From assembly GCF_000497755.1 (NCBI RefSeq), contig NZ_AYOD01000029.1:1-64000 (forward strand): a stretch of DNA of 64,000 nucleotides, in the 5' to 3' direction. This stretch comes from Aliihoeflea sp. 2WW (lineage in GTDB: Bacteria > Pseudomonadota > Alphaproteobacteria > Rhizobiales > Rhizobiaceae). This document shows, piece by piece, positions 45,993-54,419 of this stretch. How positions within the stretch are numbered: position 1 is the stretch's first letter; every line of letters begins with the position of its first letter. Under the pieces are notes generated by a model. That model saw only the letters and a list, made by a program, of their open reading frames with translations, ran no database searches and was not told the DNA's origin. Made by a program: the position numbers and the translations under genes.

Positions 45993-47432
45993 ATGGACAA
46001 TCACTATGCTGCCTACTCCAATCGGGCAGCGATAGGGGACAAGGCCTCCGACGAGGCCGGTCGGCCCGATCTGGGCATGATCGTCTATTTCGCGGCGGCT
46101 CTGGACGTCGTGATCATCGTCCTCACCGCCGAGGCCTGCTCTCTCGTCTACAGCCAGCTCTACGAATTCGAACGCGCCGACATTTTGTCCAAGCATCTCG
46201 GCGCCGGCATCCTGCTGGCGGCTACCTTCGTCACGCTTTTTGCCTCGAAAGGAGCCTATCGCCCGAACGAACTGATGCGGGTTCAAAAGCAGATTCTGCG
46301 GATCGCACTCTACGGATTGATCTCCCTTGGATTTCTCGCGCTGTTGAGTTTTCTCTTCAAGATCGGCGACCAGTTCTCGCGCGGCACGACGCTGCTGTTC
46401 GTGGTCGTGTGCCCGCTCTTCATCGTGCTCTCCCGCGTGTTCTGGGCGCAGTGGATTCCCAAGGCCACCGCGCGCGGCGTGCTGCGGGCGCGACGCATCG
46501 TGCTCATCTGCGCGGCGGACTATCCGAGCGCACGCCTGCGCGAACAGATCGCCGACAGCGGCGTCATCCTCACCAACGTCCTGACGCTGCCCAAGAACCA
46601 GTCTGTCGGCCAGTGGATGGAAGTGATCAACACCAGGATCGCGCGCAGCGCCGACGAAGTTCTCGTCGCGTGGGAGAGTGCCGACCTGTCGTCGATCCGC
46701 GATCTTCTGGGCGAACTGCGGATGATGCCGATGCCGGTGAAAGTCGCGCTCGATCCGATGATCGCGGACATGATCCGCCATCCAGCGACACGGATCGGCC
46801 GTCTCGCGGCGGTGGAGGTCCAGCACGCGCCCTTGTCCGCGACCCAACATGTCCTGAAGCGCAGTTTCGACGTCGTCTTCGCGGCCTGCGCGTTGGTCAC
46901 GCTGTTCCCGATCTTCATCATCACCGCAATCGCGATCAAGCTGGACAGCGCCGGGCCCGTCTTCTTCATCCAGCGCCGTCGCGGCTGCAACGACGCCACC
47001 TTCGGCATCGTCAAGTTTCGCAGCATGACCGTGCTCGAGGACGGCGAGACCGTCGTCCAGGCGACGCGCAACGACGCACGCCTGACGCGGGTCGGCGCGT
47101 TCATCCGGTCGACCAGCATCGATGAGATCCCGCAGCTCTGGAATGTGCTTCTCGGCCAGATGTCCGTCGTCGGCCCGCGACCGCACGCCGTCGTCCACGA
47201 CGACAGCTACGATGCGCTGATCGCCCGATACGCCTTTCGCCGCAACGTGAAGCCCGGCATAACCGGATGGGCGCAGATCAACGGATTTCGCGGCGAAACG
47301 CCGACGATCGACAGCATGAAGGCGCGGGTGGAGCACGATCTGTGGTACATCCACAACTGGTCGCTCTGGCTCGACATCAAGATCGTCGCGCTGACGCTGG
47401 TCGCGCTCGCCGACCGCTCACGCGCCTACTGA
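45993..47432 (+). CDS. Polyprenyl glycosylphosphotransferase (WcaJ/ExoY-type)
   Basis: A 479-aa initiating enzyme that transfers a sugar-1-phosphate from UDP-sugar to undecaprenyl phosphate, starting the repeat unit at the inner membrane. The N-terminal half has about four hydrophobic segments and a CoA-binding-like linker. The C-terminal catalytic domain shows KRSFDVVFAACALVTLFP (reentrant membrane helix), GPVFFIQRRRG, FGIVKFRSM, RVGAFIRSTSIDEIPQLWNV and VGPRPHA, then W-A-Q-I-NGFRGE. The ATG at 45993 has GGAA nearby; a TTG at 45972 would add seven residues. The 3' end overlaps the PPTase gene by seven bases. Confidence 0.93.
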   Translation: MDNHYAAYSNRAAIGDKASDEAGRPDLGMIVYFAAALDVVIIVLTAEACSLVYSQLYEFERADILSKHLGAGILLAATFVTLFASKGAYRPNELMRVQKQILRIALYGLISLGFLALLSFLFKIGDQFSRGTTLLFVVVCPLFIVLSRVFWAQWIPKATARGVLRARRIVLICAADYPSARLREQIADSGVILTNVLTLPKNQSVGQWMEVINTRIARSADEVLVAWESADLSSIRDLLGELRMMPMPVKVALDPMIADMIRHPATRIGRLAAVEVQHAPLSATQHVLKRSFDVVFAACALVTLFPIFIITAIAIKLDSAGPVFFIQRRRGCNDATFGIVKFRSMTVLEDGETVVQATRNDARLTRVGAFIRSTSIDEIPQLWNVLLGQMSVVGPRPHAVVHDDSYDALIARYAFRRNVKPGITGWAQINGFRGETPTIDSMKARVEHDLWYIHNWSLWLDIKIVALTLVALADRSRAY

Positions 47433-48148
47433 CGGACAGCCGGGGGGGCGCTCCGAAGCCAGGCCGAGCTGATCAGGAAATCCGCCGTCGCGCGCACCCG
47501 CCCCCCGATCCGATGACCTTGCCGCAAAGGCCCGGCCTGCCGCTTCAAAGCGGCCTCGTAGGAACGGGCGTCGGGGCCGATGTCGACCTCGACATCGGTG
47601 AACTCCAGCCAGACGCCCGTCATGGGAAACTGGCACTTGAAGACGCTTTCCTTGATGCTGAAGAGCATTTTCGCGTACGCCCGCGCCTGCTGCCGCGACA
47701 TGGCGTCCATCGCCCTCAACTCGTCCGGCGTGCAGATAATGTCGAGGAGCGTCTCGTCGAGTTCGCCCGCCTGTTCGATATCGACGCCGATCCCCGCATA
47801 GCCACGTGAGCGCAAGGCGGCAACGGCAAGGCAGATCGAGCCGCTGTGACTGATCGAGCCGACCGTGAATTCAGGCCACACCGGCTCGCGGGATGGTCCG
47901 CTGGGAATGGCTGTCGGCGGAATGCCCAAGCGGGCGAGTGCGCTGCGTGCGCAGTGCCTCCCGGAAGCGAATTCGGCCCTGCGCGCGGGCGCGGCGGAAG
48001 CGATGAACAGCCGCTCGGCCGGGAAAAGACGTTCCATGCGCGCGCCGACCTGCGCGGTCGCGATCGCCACATCGACGTCGAACAATCCGCCCGTCTCGAG
48101 CACCGCTGTCGCTGGGCCGCAGATGATCTGGGGCTCGCCCATAGCCAT
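47426..48148 (-). CDS. Sfp/EntD-type 4'-phosphopantetheinyl transferase
   Basis: A 240-aa enzyme that attaches phosphopantetheine from CoA to carrier-protein serines. The EntD-like pattern is clear: SISHSGSICLAVAA, then GIGVDIEQAGEL (Mg-binding D-x-E) and the FSIKESVFKCQFP motif (W/F-x-x-K-E-S/A). It begins immediately after the stop of the synthetase gene on the same strand, so it is co-expressed with it. It very likely activates that protein's carrier (S1467) and the polyketide synthase ACP (S1800). Confidence 0.9.
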   Translation of the reverse strand: MAMGEPQIICGPATAVLETGGLFDVDVAIATAQVGARMERLFPAERLFIASAAPARRAEFASGRHCARSALARLGIPPTAIPSGPSREPVWPEFTVGSISHSGSICLAVAALRSRGYAGIGVDIEQAGELDETLLDIICTPDELRAMDAMSRQQARAYAKMLFSIKESVFKCQFPMTGVWLEFTDVEVDIGPDARSYEAALKRQAGPLRQGHRIGGRVRATADFLISSAWLRSAPPAVRQ

Positions 48149-51100
48149 TCAGACCCGCGCGCCGACGCCCTGCTGCATCCGCGCCCGCCGCAATGCGGCC
48201 CGGTCTGCGACCGAACTCAATCTCTCGTTCGACGAATTGCGGTTGGCAAGATGCGCGGCAAGTGCGCCGACGGTGGGAAACCGGAAGAGATCGGTGATGG
48301 TCAGTTCCGGCGCGATCGATGCCTTCAGGTCGCGGTGGACCTGAACCGCGAGCAGCGAATGGCCGCCGAGCGCGAAGAAATTGTCGGCCAGCCCAACCCG
48401 CTCGACACAGAGGACCCGCGCGAACGCATCGGCGATGGCGCGCTCGCGATCGTCCTTGGGTGGGAAGTGAATCGCTTCGACGGCCGGCGCGGAGCGTTCC
48501 TCGACCTGCGGCAGCCGCCCGCGGTCGACCTTCGCATTGGGCGTCAAGGGGAAGCGCTCGAGCTCGACGAAACGCGAGGGCACCATGTAGTCAGGCAGCG
48601 CCTGCGCAAGGTGGGCGCGCAGACGCGCCTGATCCACGGGGGCGGAAACACGCAGATAGCCGACGATGCGCGTGTCGCCCTCGTCCGCCTGCTGCGCGAT
48701 CACCACCGCCTCGGCGACGCCGGCGAAGGACTGGATGCGCGCCTCGATCTCGCCGAGTTCGATCCGGTAGCCCCTGACCTTGACCTGATGGTCGCTGCGG
48801 CCAAGGAAGCGCAGGGTCTGGCCATCGGGCTCGAATGCGACCAGGTCGCCGGTTCGGTAGAGCCGGCCGCCGCCGAACGGGTTCGCGATGAACCGCTCGG
48901 CCGTCAGGTCGGGACGACCGAGATATCCCCGCGCGACGCCGTCGCCGCCAATATGCAGCTCGCCCGCCATGCCCGCCGGAACCGGATGGCCGAGCGCATC
49001 GAGGACGTAGAACTGCGTGTTGGCGATCGGCCTGCCGATGGGCACGACGCCCTCCGTCGGCTCCGCCGCCACGGTGGACGACCAGATGGTCGTCTCCGTC
49101 GGACCATACATGTTCTCGATCGTGGCGCCGGTCGCCGAACTGAGTTCAGCCAGCAACGTCCCCGGAAGAGGCTCGCCGCCGATCATCAGATGCGCGATGT
49201 TTCCCATGGCACGTCGATTGTCCGCATCCGCCAGAAACATCCGCGCCATCGACGGCGTGCATTGCAGATGGGTGACGCCATGCAGCGCCACTTCGTGCGC
49301 GAAACCGCTTCCAGGCGCCGTCTCCCCGACGCCGTCACGGCAGGCGGCGACGAGCTCGGCGAGCGGGCGCAGACCCGCCAGCACGATGTCCGTTTCGACG
49401 CCGAAATCGATCAGGCAGGCGACTTCGTCGACGCCGATCGCGGTAAGCTGCGCGATGCGCGCCTGGCAGTCCTCGATCGTGCCGAACAGGCCGCTGTCCT
49501 CGAAATAGCGAAGGAAGGCGAATTCGAGGATGGCGTCCATTTCGTCTTCGGCGAGGTCGCGCAGGTCGATATCCATCGCGTTGGCCGCGCCCGCAGGCTT
49601 CTTGAAGGCGGGAAACGCCCAGGCATATTGCTTGATCAGCGCCGCCGCGCTGCGCAGATAGTTCTTCATCGGCTCGCGCGCACGCTCGCGAACCTCCTCG
49701 CGGTCCTCGCCGACGAGGGTGTGCAGCATCAGCGTGACCTTGTGCGCAGCCGGATCGCGGCCGGCCTGCGCCAGTGTCGCGCGGTAGACGGCGATCTTCT
49801 CCGCGAGCTCGTCGATCGACTGGCCGAGCAGATGCGTCAGAACATTCGCGCCGAGTTCGGCCGCTTCGCGGTAGCTCGCCGGATTGCCGGCCGTCGTCAG
49901 CCAGACCGGAAGCTCCGCCTGCATGGGACGCGGCTGCGTGACGACGGAGACGGATTTATCGCCCAGCGGGAAATCGACGGCGTCGCCGCGCCACAGGCAC
50001 CGGACGGTCTCTATGTCCCGCAGCAAAGCGTTCTTGTTGCCCGGCGGTGCGTTTTCCGGGCGCAGCACGAAGTCCTCCGGCATCCAGCCCGACGCAAAGG
50101 CGAGTGCAACGCGGCCGTTCGACAGATTGTCGACGACCGCCCATTCTTCGGCGATGCGGATCGGGTGGTGCAGCGGCAGGACGCAGCTTCCCGCGCGGAT
50201 TTCGAGATTGGAGGTGACCGCCGCCACGGCAGCTCCGGTCACGGCCGGATTGGGATATGGCCCTCCGAACGCATGAAAATGACGCTCCGGCGTCCAGATC
50301 GACTGGAAACCATGCGCATCCGCGAATTTGGCGCCTTCGAGCAGAAGGCGATATTTCGCCGGCCCGACGCCGTCATCATTGCCCCAGTAGAACAGCCCGA
50401 AATCAATCGGCCGAGCGCCGGGCGTCGACCGCGGCGCAGGGGAAGCCGCCATGCGGTGCGCGCGATGGATCTCGCTGGCATGGATCACCACCTTGAACCC
50501 ACGCGACAGGGTCCAGAACAGCTCGAGCACGGAAATGTCGAAGGAGAGGCTGGTCACGGCCAGCCAGACGGGCTGCTCGCCGGCGGGAATCGGGATGCGA
50601 TCGTCCATTCCGGCGAAGAAATTGACGACGTTGCGATGCTCGATCATCACCCCCTTGGGACGACCCGTCGAACCGGACGTGTAGATGATATAGGCGAGAT
50701 TGTCCGCGCAGACGGATGGCCGCGCCGGCAGCGACTTTCCGCCGGCGACAAGCTCGGCAATGTCGAGCGAAAGGACGCCGGGTGACGTCGCGACGGGCGC
50801 AAGCGCGCGCTCGGTGAGCACGATCTTCGCACCGCTATCCGCGACCATGAGCGACAGCCGGTCCTCGGGGAAGTCGGGGTCGAGCGGAACATAGGCGCCG
50901 CCGGCCTTCAGGATCGCCAGCGCCCCGATGACGAGTTCGATCGATCGCCGGACGTGAAGACCGACGGGGACGTCGGGGCCGACGCCTCGATCGACCAGCG
51001 CCGCCGCGACGCTGTTGGCCGCGCGGTCGAGCTGGGCATATGTGACCGAGCGATCAAGGAAGGCCACCGCAACGGCGTCCGGCGTCAGCCTTGCCTGCCT

Positions 51101-52756
51101 GGCGAACTGGTCGTGAACGCAGGCATCGCGATCGAATTCCAGCGTGGTCTCGTTGAAATGGACCAGAAGGCGCTGCAATTCCGCAGCGGAGGCGACCGGC
51201 ATCTCACCGACGCTGCGACCGCCATCGACGAAGGCCTTCGCGAAGATCGCGAGCCGGTCCGTCAGGTCCTGCGCTTTTGCCGGAGAAATGCGTCCGGAAT
51301 CGCAGACTGCCCGCGCCTGGCCGTCCGGTCCGATGACGAAAGTGATCGCGCATCCCGCAATCGCGGGCGCACCGTTCGGATCGGCGGTCTCCACGATGCC
51401 GATCGACAAGGAAGGCCGAGGCAGATCGGGGCGACGCATGAAGATGTCGGTCAGGAAGCAGATCTTGGAACGTGCCCGCTCGAAGCCATGTGCGAGACGG
51501 TCGCGAAGTTCGGCGGGCGAGAGGTCGAGATCGCAGGCCATGTCGACGGGCACGCTGTCGGCGACCAGCCCCCGGCTTGTTCGCGCCAGTCCGCGCGACG
51601 TGTCATTGCCATAGGCAACGGTATATCGCGACTTTGCGAACAGGCGCGCCAGGAAGGCGGGGATGATGGCCATCATATCGGCGAGCGTGGCGCTCTCCGG
51701 CAGATGCAGCGTGATCGTCTGCGGCGTGGCGCTGACTTCCCCGGTCCATTGCGGATCGAGATCGACCACGCTGGCGAGCGCCGAGACCCAATGCGCCTCA
51801 TGCGGAACCACCTGGGCGACGATCTCGTCGACCGCATGGAGGAAGTCCGCGCCCGCGGCGGGGAGGACCTGCCCCGAGACGAGCCCTTCGCCGAGCCGCT
51901 TCCCGCCATCCAGGGACCGACCCTCGATCCGCACCGGCCGGTCGCCTGTCGCCACCACGATGCCCTCGGCGTCGACGGCGATCACGGTTCCGGGCGCGCG
52001 GGCGCCCTGCCCTTCGTCAAGGATGGCAAGACGCTCGACCGCATGGATGCCGTCGGGCGTTGCGACCTTCGGGACGACGAGCGGGTTTGCGTAGCGCACG
52101 CCGAAATCGAGCGCCCGGCAGATGCGCGAAAGTTCCGCCGAACTGCGGCTGAGGTTCAAAAGCCCCGCCCCCGCGGGCCGTGCGCTCCGGCGATAGAGCA
52201 CCCGGCCCTCACGCTGCAGCGGCCGATGATCCAGCGTCGAATTCTCGATCGAGGTGATCAGCTCGGCAAAGCTTGCGATGCCGGCTTCGAAACATTTCGC
52301 GTTGAGGGTGAGGACGGTTTCGTCGGCATCGATTTCGAAGCTGCGTGTGGCAAGGATATCGCCCTCGTCGATCCCGCCCGTCATGGCGTGCCAGGTCACG
52401 CCATGGCTTTGCGCTCCTTCGAGGATTGCCCAGGACGGCGTGTTCAGGCCGGCATAGCGCGGCAGCGGGCCGTCATGGAAGTTCACCGCACCTGCCCGCG
52501 CGACGCGCAGGACGTCTTCAGGGACGAGACGCAGATTGGCGATGCTGAAGAGCCAGTCGAACGCGACCGGACGAAGGCTGGCCGCCAGATCGTCGCCCCA
52601 AGCACCGACATCGAGATTCCGGGAGCGCGCCCAATCCGCAATTGCGGGCGCCTGGGTCACGACCATCGATATCGAATGGCCACGCTGAACGAGAACCTCG
52701 CCGCATTGAACGAGCAGCGACTCATCGCCGACAAGTACGGCTGCGAATTTCGACAT
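48149..52756 (-). CDS. Hybrid synthetase: formyltransferase - split A domain with LLM monooxygenase - PCP
   Basis: A 1535-aa protein of the MupA/Atu3671 type. Residues 1-300 are Fmt-like (N92, H94 and D130 match the N-H-D triad; PLPRYAGLN context). Residues 300-530 look like the C-terminal half of a condensation domain, with no HHxxxDG. The adenylation domain starts at about 545 (A3 YTSGSTGRPKG near 692) and breaks after A4 at 780. A luciferase-like flavin monooxygenase fills 783-1120 (FGLFYWGNDD, then WTPERHFHAFGG). Adenylation resumes at about 1155 (A5 NMYGPTE at 1215, A10 Lys1409). The carrier has S1467 in GGHSL. No TE. The start at 52756 opens the formyltransferase fold; 52816 is an alternative. 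The chain presumably passes to the KS of the 23912-30334 synthase. Confidence 0.92.
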   Translation of the reverse strand: MSKFAAVLVGDESLLVQCGEVLVQRGHSISMVVTQAPAIADWARSRNLDVGAWGDDLAASLRPVAFDWLFSIANLRLVPEDVLRVARAGAVNFHDGPLPRYAGLNTPSWAILEGAQSHGVTWHAMTGGIDEGDILATRSFEIDADETVLTLNAKCFEAGIASFAELITSIENSTLDHRPLQREGRVLYRRSARPAGAGLLNLSRSSAELSRICRALDFGVRYANPLVVPKVATPDGIHAVERLAILDEGQGARAPGTVIAVDAEGIVVATGDRPVRIEGRSLDGGKRLGEGLVSGQVLPAAGADFLHAVDEIVAQVVPHEAHWVSALASVVDLDPQWTGEVSATPQTITLHLPESATLADMMAIIPAFLARLFAKSRYTVAYGNDTSRGLARTSRGLVADSVPVDMACDLDLSPAELRDRLAHGFERARSKICFLTDIFMRRPDLPRPSLSIGIVETADPNGAPAIAGCAITFVIGPDGQARAVCDSGRISPAKAQDLTDRLAIFAKAFVDGGRSVGEMPVASAAELQRLLVHFNETTLEFDRDACVHDQFARQARLTPDAVAVAFLDRSVTYAQLDRAANSVAAALVDRGVGPDVPVGLHVRRSIELVIGALAILKAGGAYVPLDPDFPEDRLSLMVADSGAKIVLTERALAPVATSPGVLSLDIAELVAGGKSLPARPSVCADNLAYIIYTSGSTGRPKGVMIEHRNVVNFFAGMDDRIPIPAGEQPVWLAVTSLSFDISVLELFWTLSRGFKVVIHASEIHRAHRMAASPAPRSTPGARPIDFGLFYWGNDDGVGPAKYRLLLEGAKFADAHGFQSIWTPERHFHAFGGPYPNPAVTGAAVAAVTSNLEIRAGSCVLPLHHPIRIAEEWAVVDNLSNGRVALAFASGWMPEDFVLRPENAPPGNKNALLRDIETVRCLWRGDAVDFPLGDKSVSVVTQPRPMQAELPVWLTTAGNPASYREAAELGANVLTHLLGQSIDELAEKIAVYRATLAQAGRDPAAHKVTLMLHTLVGEDREEVRERAREPMKNYLRSAAALIKQYAWAFPAFKKPAGAANAMDIDLRDLAEDEMDAILEFAFLRYFEDSGLFGTIEDCQARIAQLTAIGVDEVACLIDFGVETDIVLAGLRPLAELVAACRDGVGETAPGSGFAHEVALHGVTHLQCTPSMARMFLADADNRRAMGNIAHLMIGGEPLPGTLLAELSSATGATIENMYGPTETTIWSSTVAAEPTEGVVPIGRPIANTQFYVLDALGHPVPAGMAGELHIGGDGVARGYLGRPDLTAERFIANPFGGGRLYRTGDLVAFEPDGQTLRFLGRSDHQVKVRGYRIELGEIEARIQSFAGVAEAVVIAQQADEGDTRIVGYLRVSAPVDQARLRAHLAQALPDYMVPSRFVELERFPLTPNAKVDRGRLPQVEERSAPAVEAIHFPPKDDRERAIADAFARVLCVERVGLADNFFALGGHSLLAVQVHRDLKASIAPELTITDLFRFPTVGALAAHLANRNSSNERLSSVADRAALRRARMQQGVGARV

Positions 52757-52843
52757 TGGCTGACGAACCCCCGACGCCCGATGCTTCAAGTCACTCCCAA
52801 GAAGCGACACCAACATTTATGACGAAGGGGCCAATACATTTCC

Positions 52844-52859
52844 ATCAATCGTATGATTG
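52844..52859. promoter_or_regulatory. Palindrome TCAATC-GTAT-GATTGA upstream of the hybrid synthetase
   Basis: A 6-base inverted repeat around GTAT, about 90 bases before the synthetase start, within an AT-rich patch (52815-52880) of the 228-base spacer 52757-52984. It is a plausible operator. The rest of the spacer holds nothing I can name. Confidence 0.35.
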
Positions 52860-52984
52860 ATTATGATCTACTCAAGTGATCGTCGACACGATGACCAGGC
52901 ACGACAGGTCGCTTGGAGCCGAGACGAAGTCGCGATGACGCAAGCTCGCTTACGTCATCAGATCTGTCGTACAACGGACATTAA

Positions 52985-53302
52985 TTACACCTGCTCGTTC
53001 GCCGATCTAATCGTCGCCTGAGCGGTGCGGTATCGGCTGGTGTCCAAGAACTTCGATCCGCTGAATATTGGTGCTTCCAGTGTCTCGGGCCACATTTTTT
53101 CGATCAGCGCGAAAACCACTGCCGCACTTGTCCTGTTCTCGATACTGGTAGAGAGCATCATCTCCAGAATGATTCGGCAGTTGTAAATCATATACGTCTC
53201 GAAGTACGCTCGGCCATCTCGATAGAGAGCGCCATAACTAACTGGCAGACGGTGCTCCCAGTAGAAAATGTCCGTGTAGTGGAGATTTTGCCAGTCTGAC
53301 AC
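52985..53302 (-). pseudogene. Probable C-terminal remnant of an asparagine-synthase-like protein
   Basis: A 105-aa open frame with composition more AT-rich than its neighbours. It contains DIFYWEHRL, then YNCRIILEMMLS and a later IEKMWPE, reminiscent of the C-terminal end of asparagine-synthase-like (adenine nucleotide alpha-hydrolase) proteins in surface-polysaccharide and natural-product loci. Nothing resembling the nucleotide-binding part lies upstream before in-frame stops. Recognition is by memory of motif pattern and is uncertain; it may be an unrelated short gene. Probably a decayed edge of the locus. Confidence 0.4.
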
Positions 53303-53343
53303 AACAGTCTAGACTTGTGTGGAAATCAGCAAGTCATTGGCCG

Positions 53344-54402
53344 TCAGTCGTCGAAGGAAAGCTGGACTTTCGTGAAGCGCGTGCGGTCCGCAGCCATTGC
53401 GAAAGCCGTCGCGGCGTCGTCGAGATCGTGCGTTGCGGAGATGATCGGGCGCACGTCGATGCGGCGCGAAGCGATCAGGCCGACGGCCTGCGCGTATTCG
53501 CCGACGAAGCGATGCGTTCCGACAAAGGCGATTTCCTTGCCGACGAGCAGGTTGAGCGGCACGGCGACGTCGCCGGCGACGCCGACTTCGACCAGCGTGC
53601 CCTGCGGACGGGTGGCGGCGATGGCGGAGCGGATAGCCGGGCCGGCGGCCGAACATTCGAATACGACGTCGAACGTGCCTTTGCCCGCGCCATAGGCGTC
53701 GAGGCGCTCGACTTCGGTCCCGACATTGATGGTTTCGTCGGCGCCCATCCGGCGGGCGGTCTCGAGCGCCATGTCCTGCAGGTCGGTGACGACGATGTGG
53801 CCCGCGCCCGCATGGCGCAGCGCCGCCACGACCAGCGCGCCGATGGGACCGGCTCCGGTGACGAGCACCGACTTTCCGGCAAGGTTGCCCGCCGACATGC
53901 CGGCGCGGTTCAGGGCATGGAGGCAGACCGCGAGCGGTTCGGCGCAGGCCGCCTCGCCCAGCGAGATTTCAGGATTTTCGATCCGCACGCACTGCAAGGC
54001 ATCGACCACCATCAGGTCGCGGAAACCGCCCTGCTCGTGCGGATAGCGCAGCGCCGAGCCGAAGAAGCGCATTGTCAGGCAATGCTGTTGCAGGCCTTCG
54101 CGGCAATAGCGGCACTGGTTGCACGGGCGGCTGGGATTGACCGCCACGCGATCACCGACATGCAGCTCTTCGACATCCGGCCCCGTCGCACGAACCGTTC
54201 CGGCGACCTCATGGCCGAGGATGATCGGCTCCTTGACGCGGATCGGACCGAAGCCGCCATCTTGGTAGTAATGAAGGTCGGAACCGCAGATGCCGCCCGC
54301 CCCCATCGCGATCAGAACCTCGCCGGGGCCGGGCTCGCGGACGTCGATTTCCTCGATCCGCAGATCGCCCTTGGCATGGAGACGGCAGATTCGTGTCTTC
54401 AT
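53344..54402 (-). CDS. idnD: L-idonate 5-dehydrogenase-like zinc alcohol dehydrogenase
   Basis: A 352-aa medium-chain zinc-dependent dehydrogenase. Catalytic zinc ligands lie in GGICGSDLHYY and GHEVAG (Cys, His-Glu). The structural zinc lobe is CNQCRYCREGLQQHC, and the Rossmann motif is VTGAGPIGAL. The GSDLHYYQDGGFG segment is characteristic of L-idonate 5-dehydrogenase, which oxidises L-idonate to 5-keto-gluconate. It is the last gene of the minus-strand TRAP operon, so it probably oxidises a sugar acid taken up by that transporter. A related polyol dehydrogenase activity is possible. ATG at 54402. Confidence 0.85.
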   Translation of the reverse strand: MKTRICRLHAKGDLRIEEIDVREPGPGEVLIAMGAGGICGSDLHYYQDGGFGPIRVKEPIILGHEVAGTVRATGPDVEELHVGDRVAVNPSRPCNQCRYCREGLQQHCLTMRFFGSALRYPHEQGGFRDLMVVDALQCVRIENPEISLGEAACAEPLAVCLHALNRAGMSAGNLAGKSVLVTGAGPIGALVVAALRHAGAGHIVVTDLQDMALETARRMGADETINVGTEVERLDAYGAGKGTFDVVFECSAAGPAIRSAIAATRPQGTLVEVGVAGDVAVPLNLLVGKEIAFVGTHRFVGEYAQAVGLIASRRIDVRPIISATHDLDDAATAFAMAADRTRFTKVQLSFDD

Positions 54403-54419
54403 CGAATACGATCCTGGAA

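Noticed and set aside
47846..50785. A 979-aa plus-strand open frame opposite the hybrid synthetase
   Set aside because: Antisense shadow of the monooxygenase/A-domain/carrier region; no recognisable motif and implausible composition.
48149..52756. A full condensation domain in the hybrid synthetase
   Set aside because: The region at residues 300-530 lacks HHxxxDG and resembles only the second half of such a domain, so I do not count it as catalytic.
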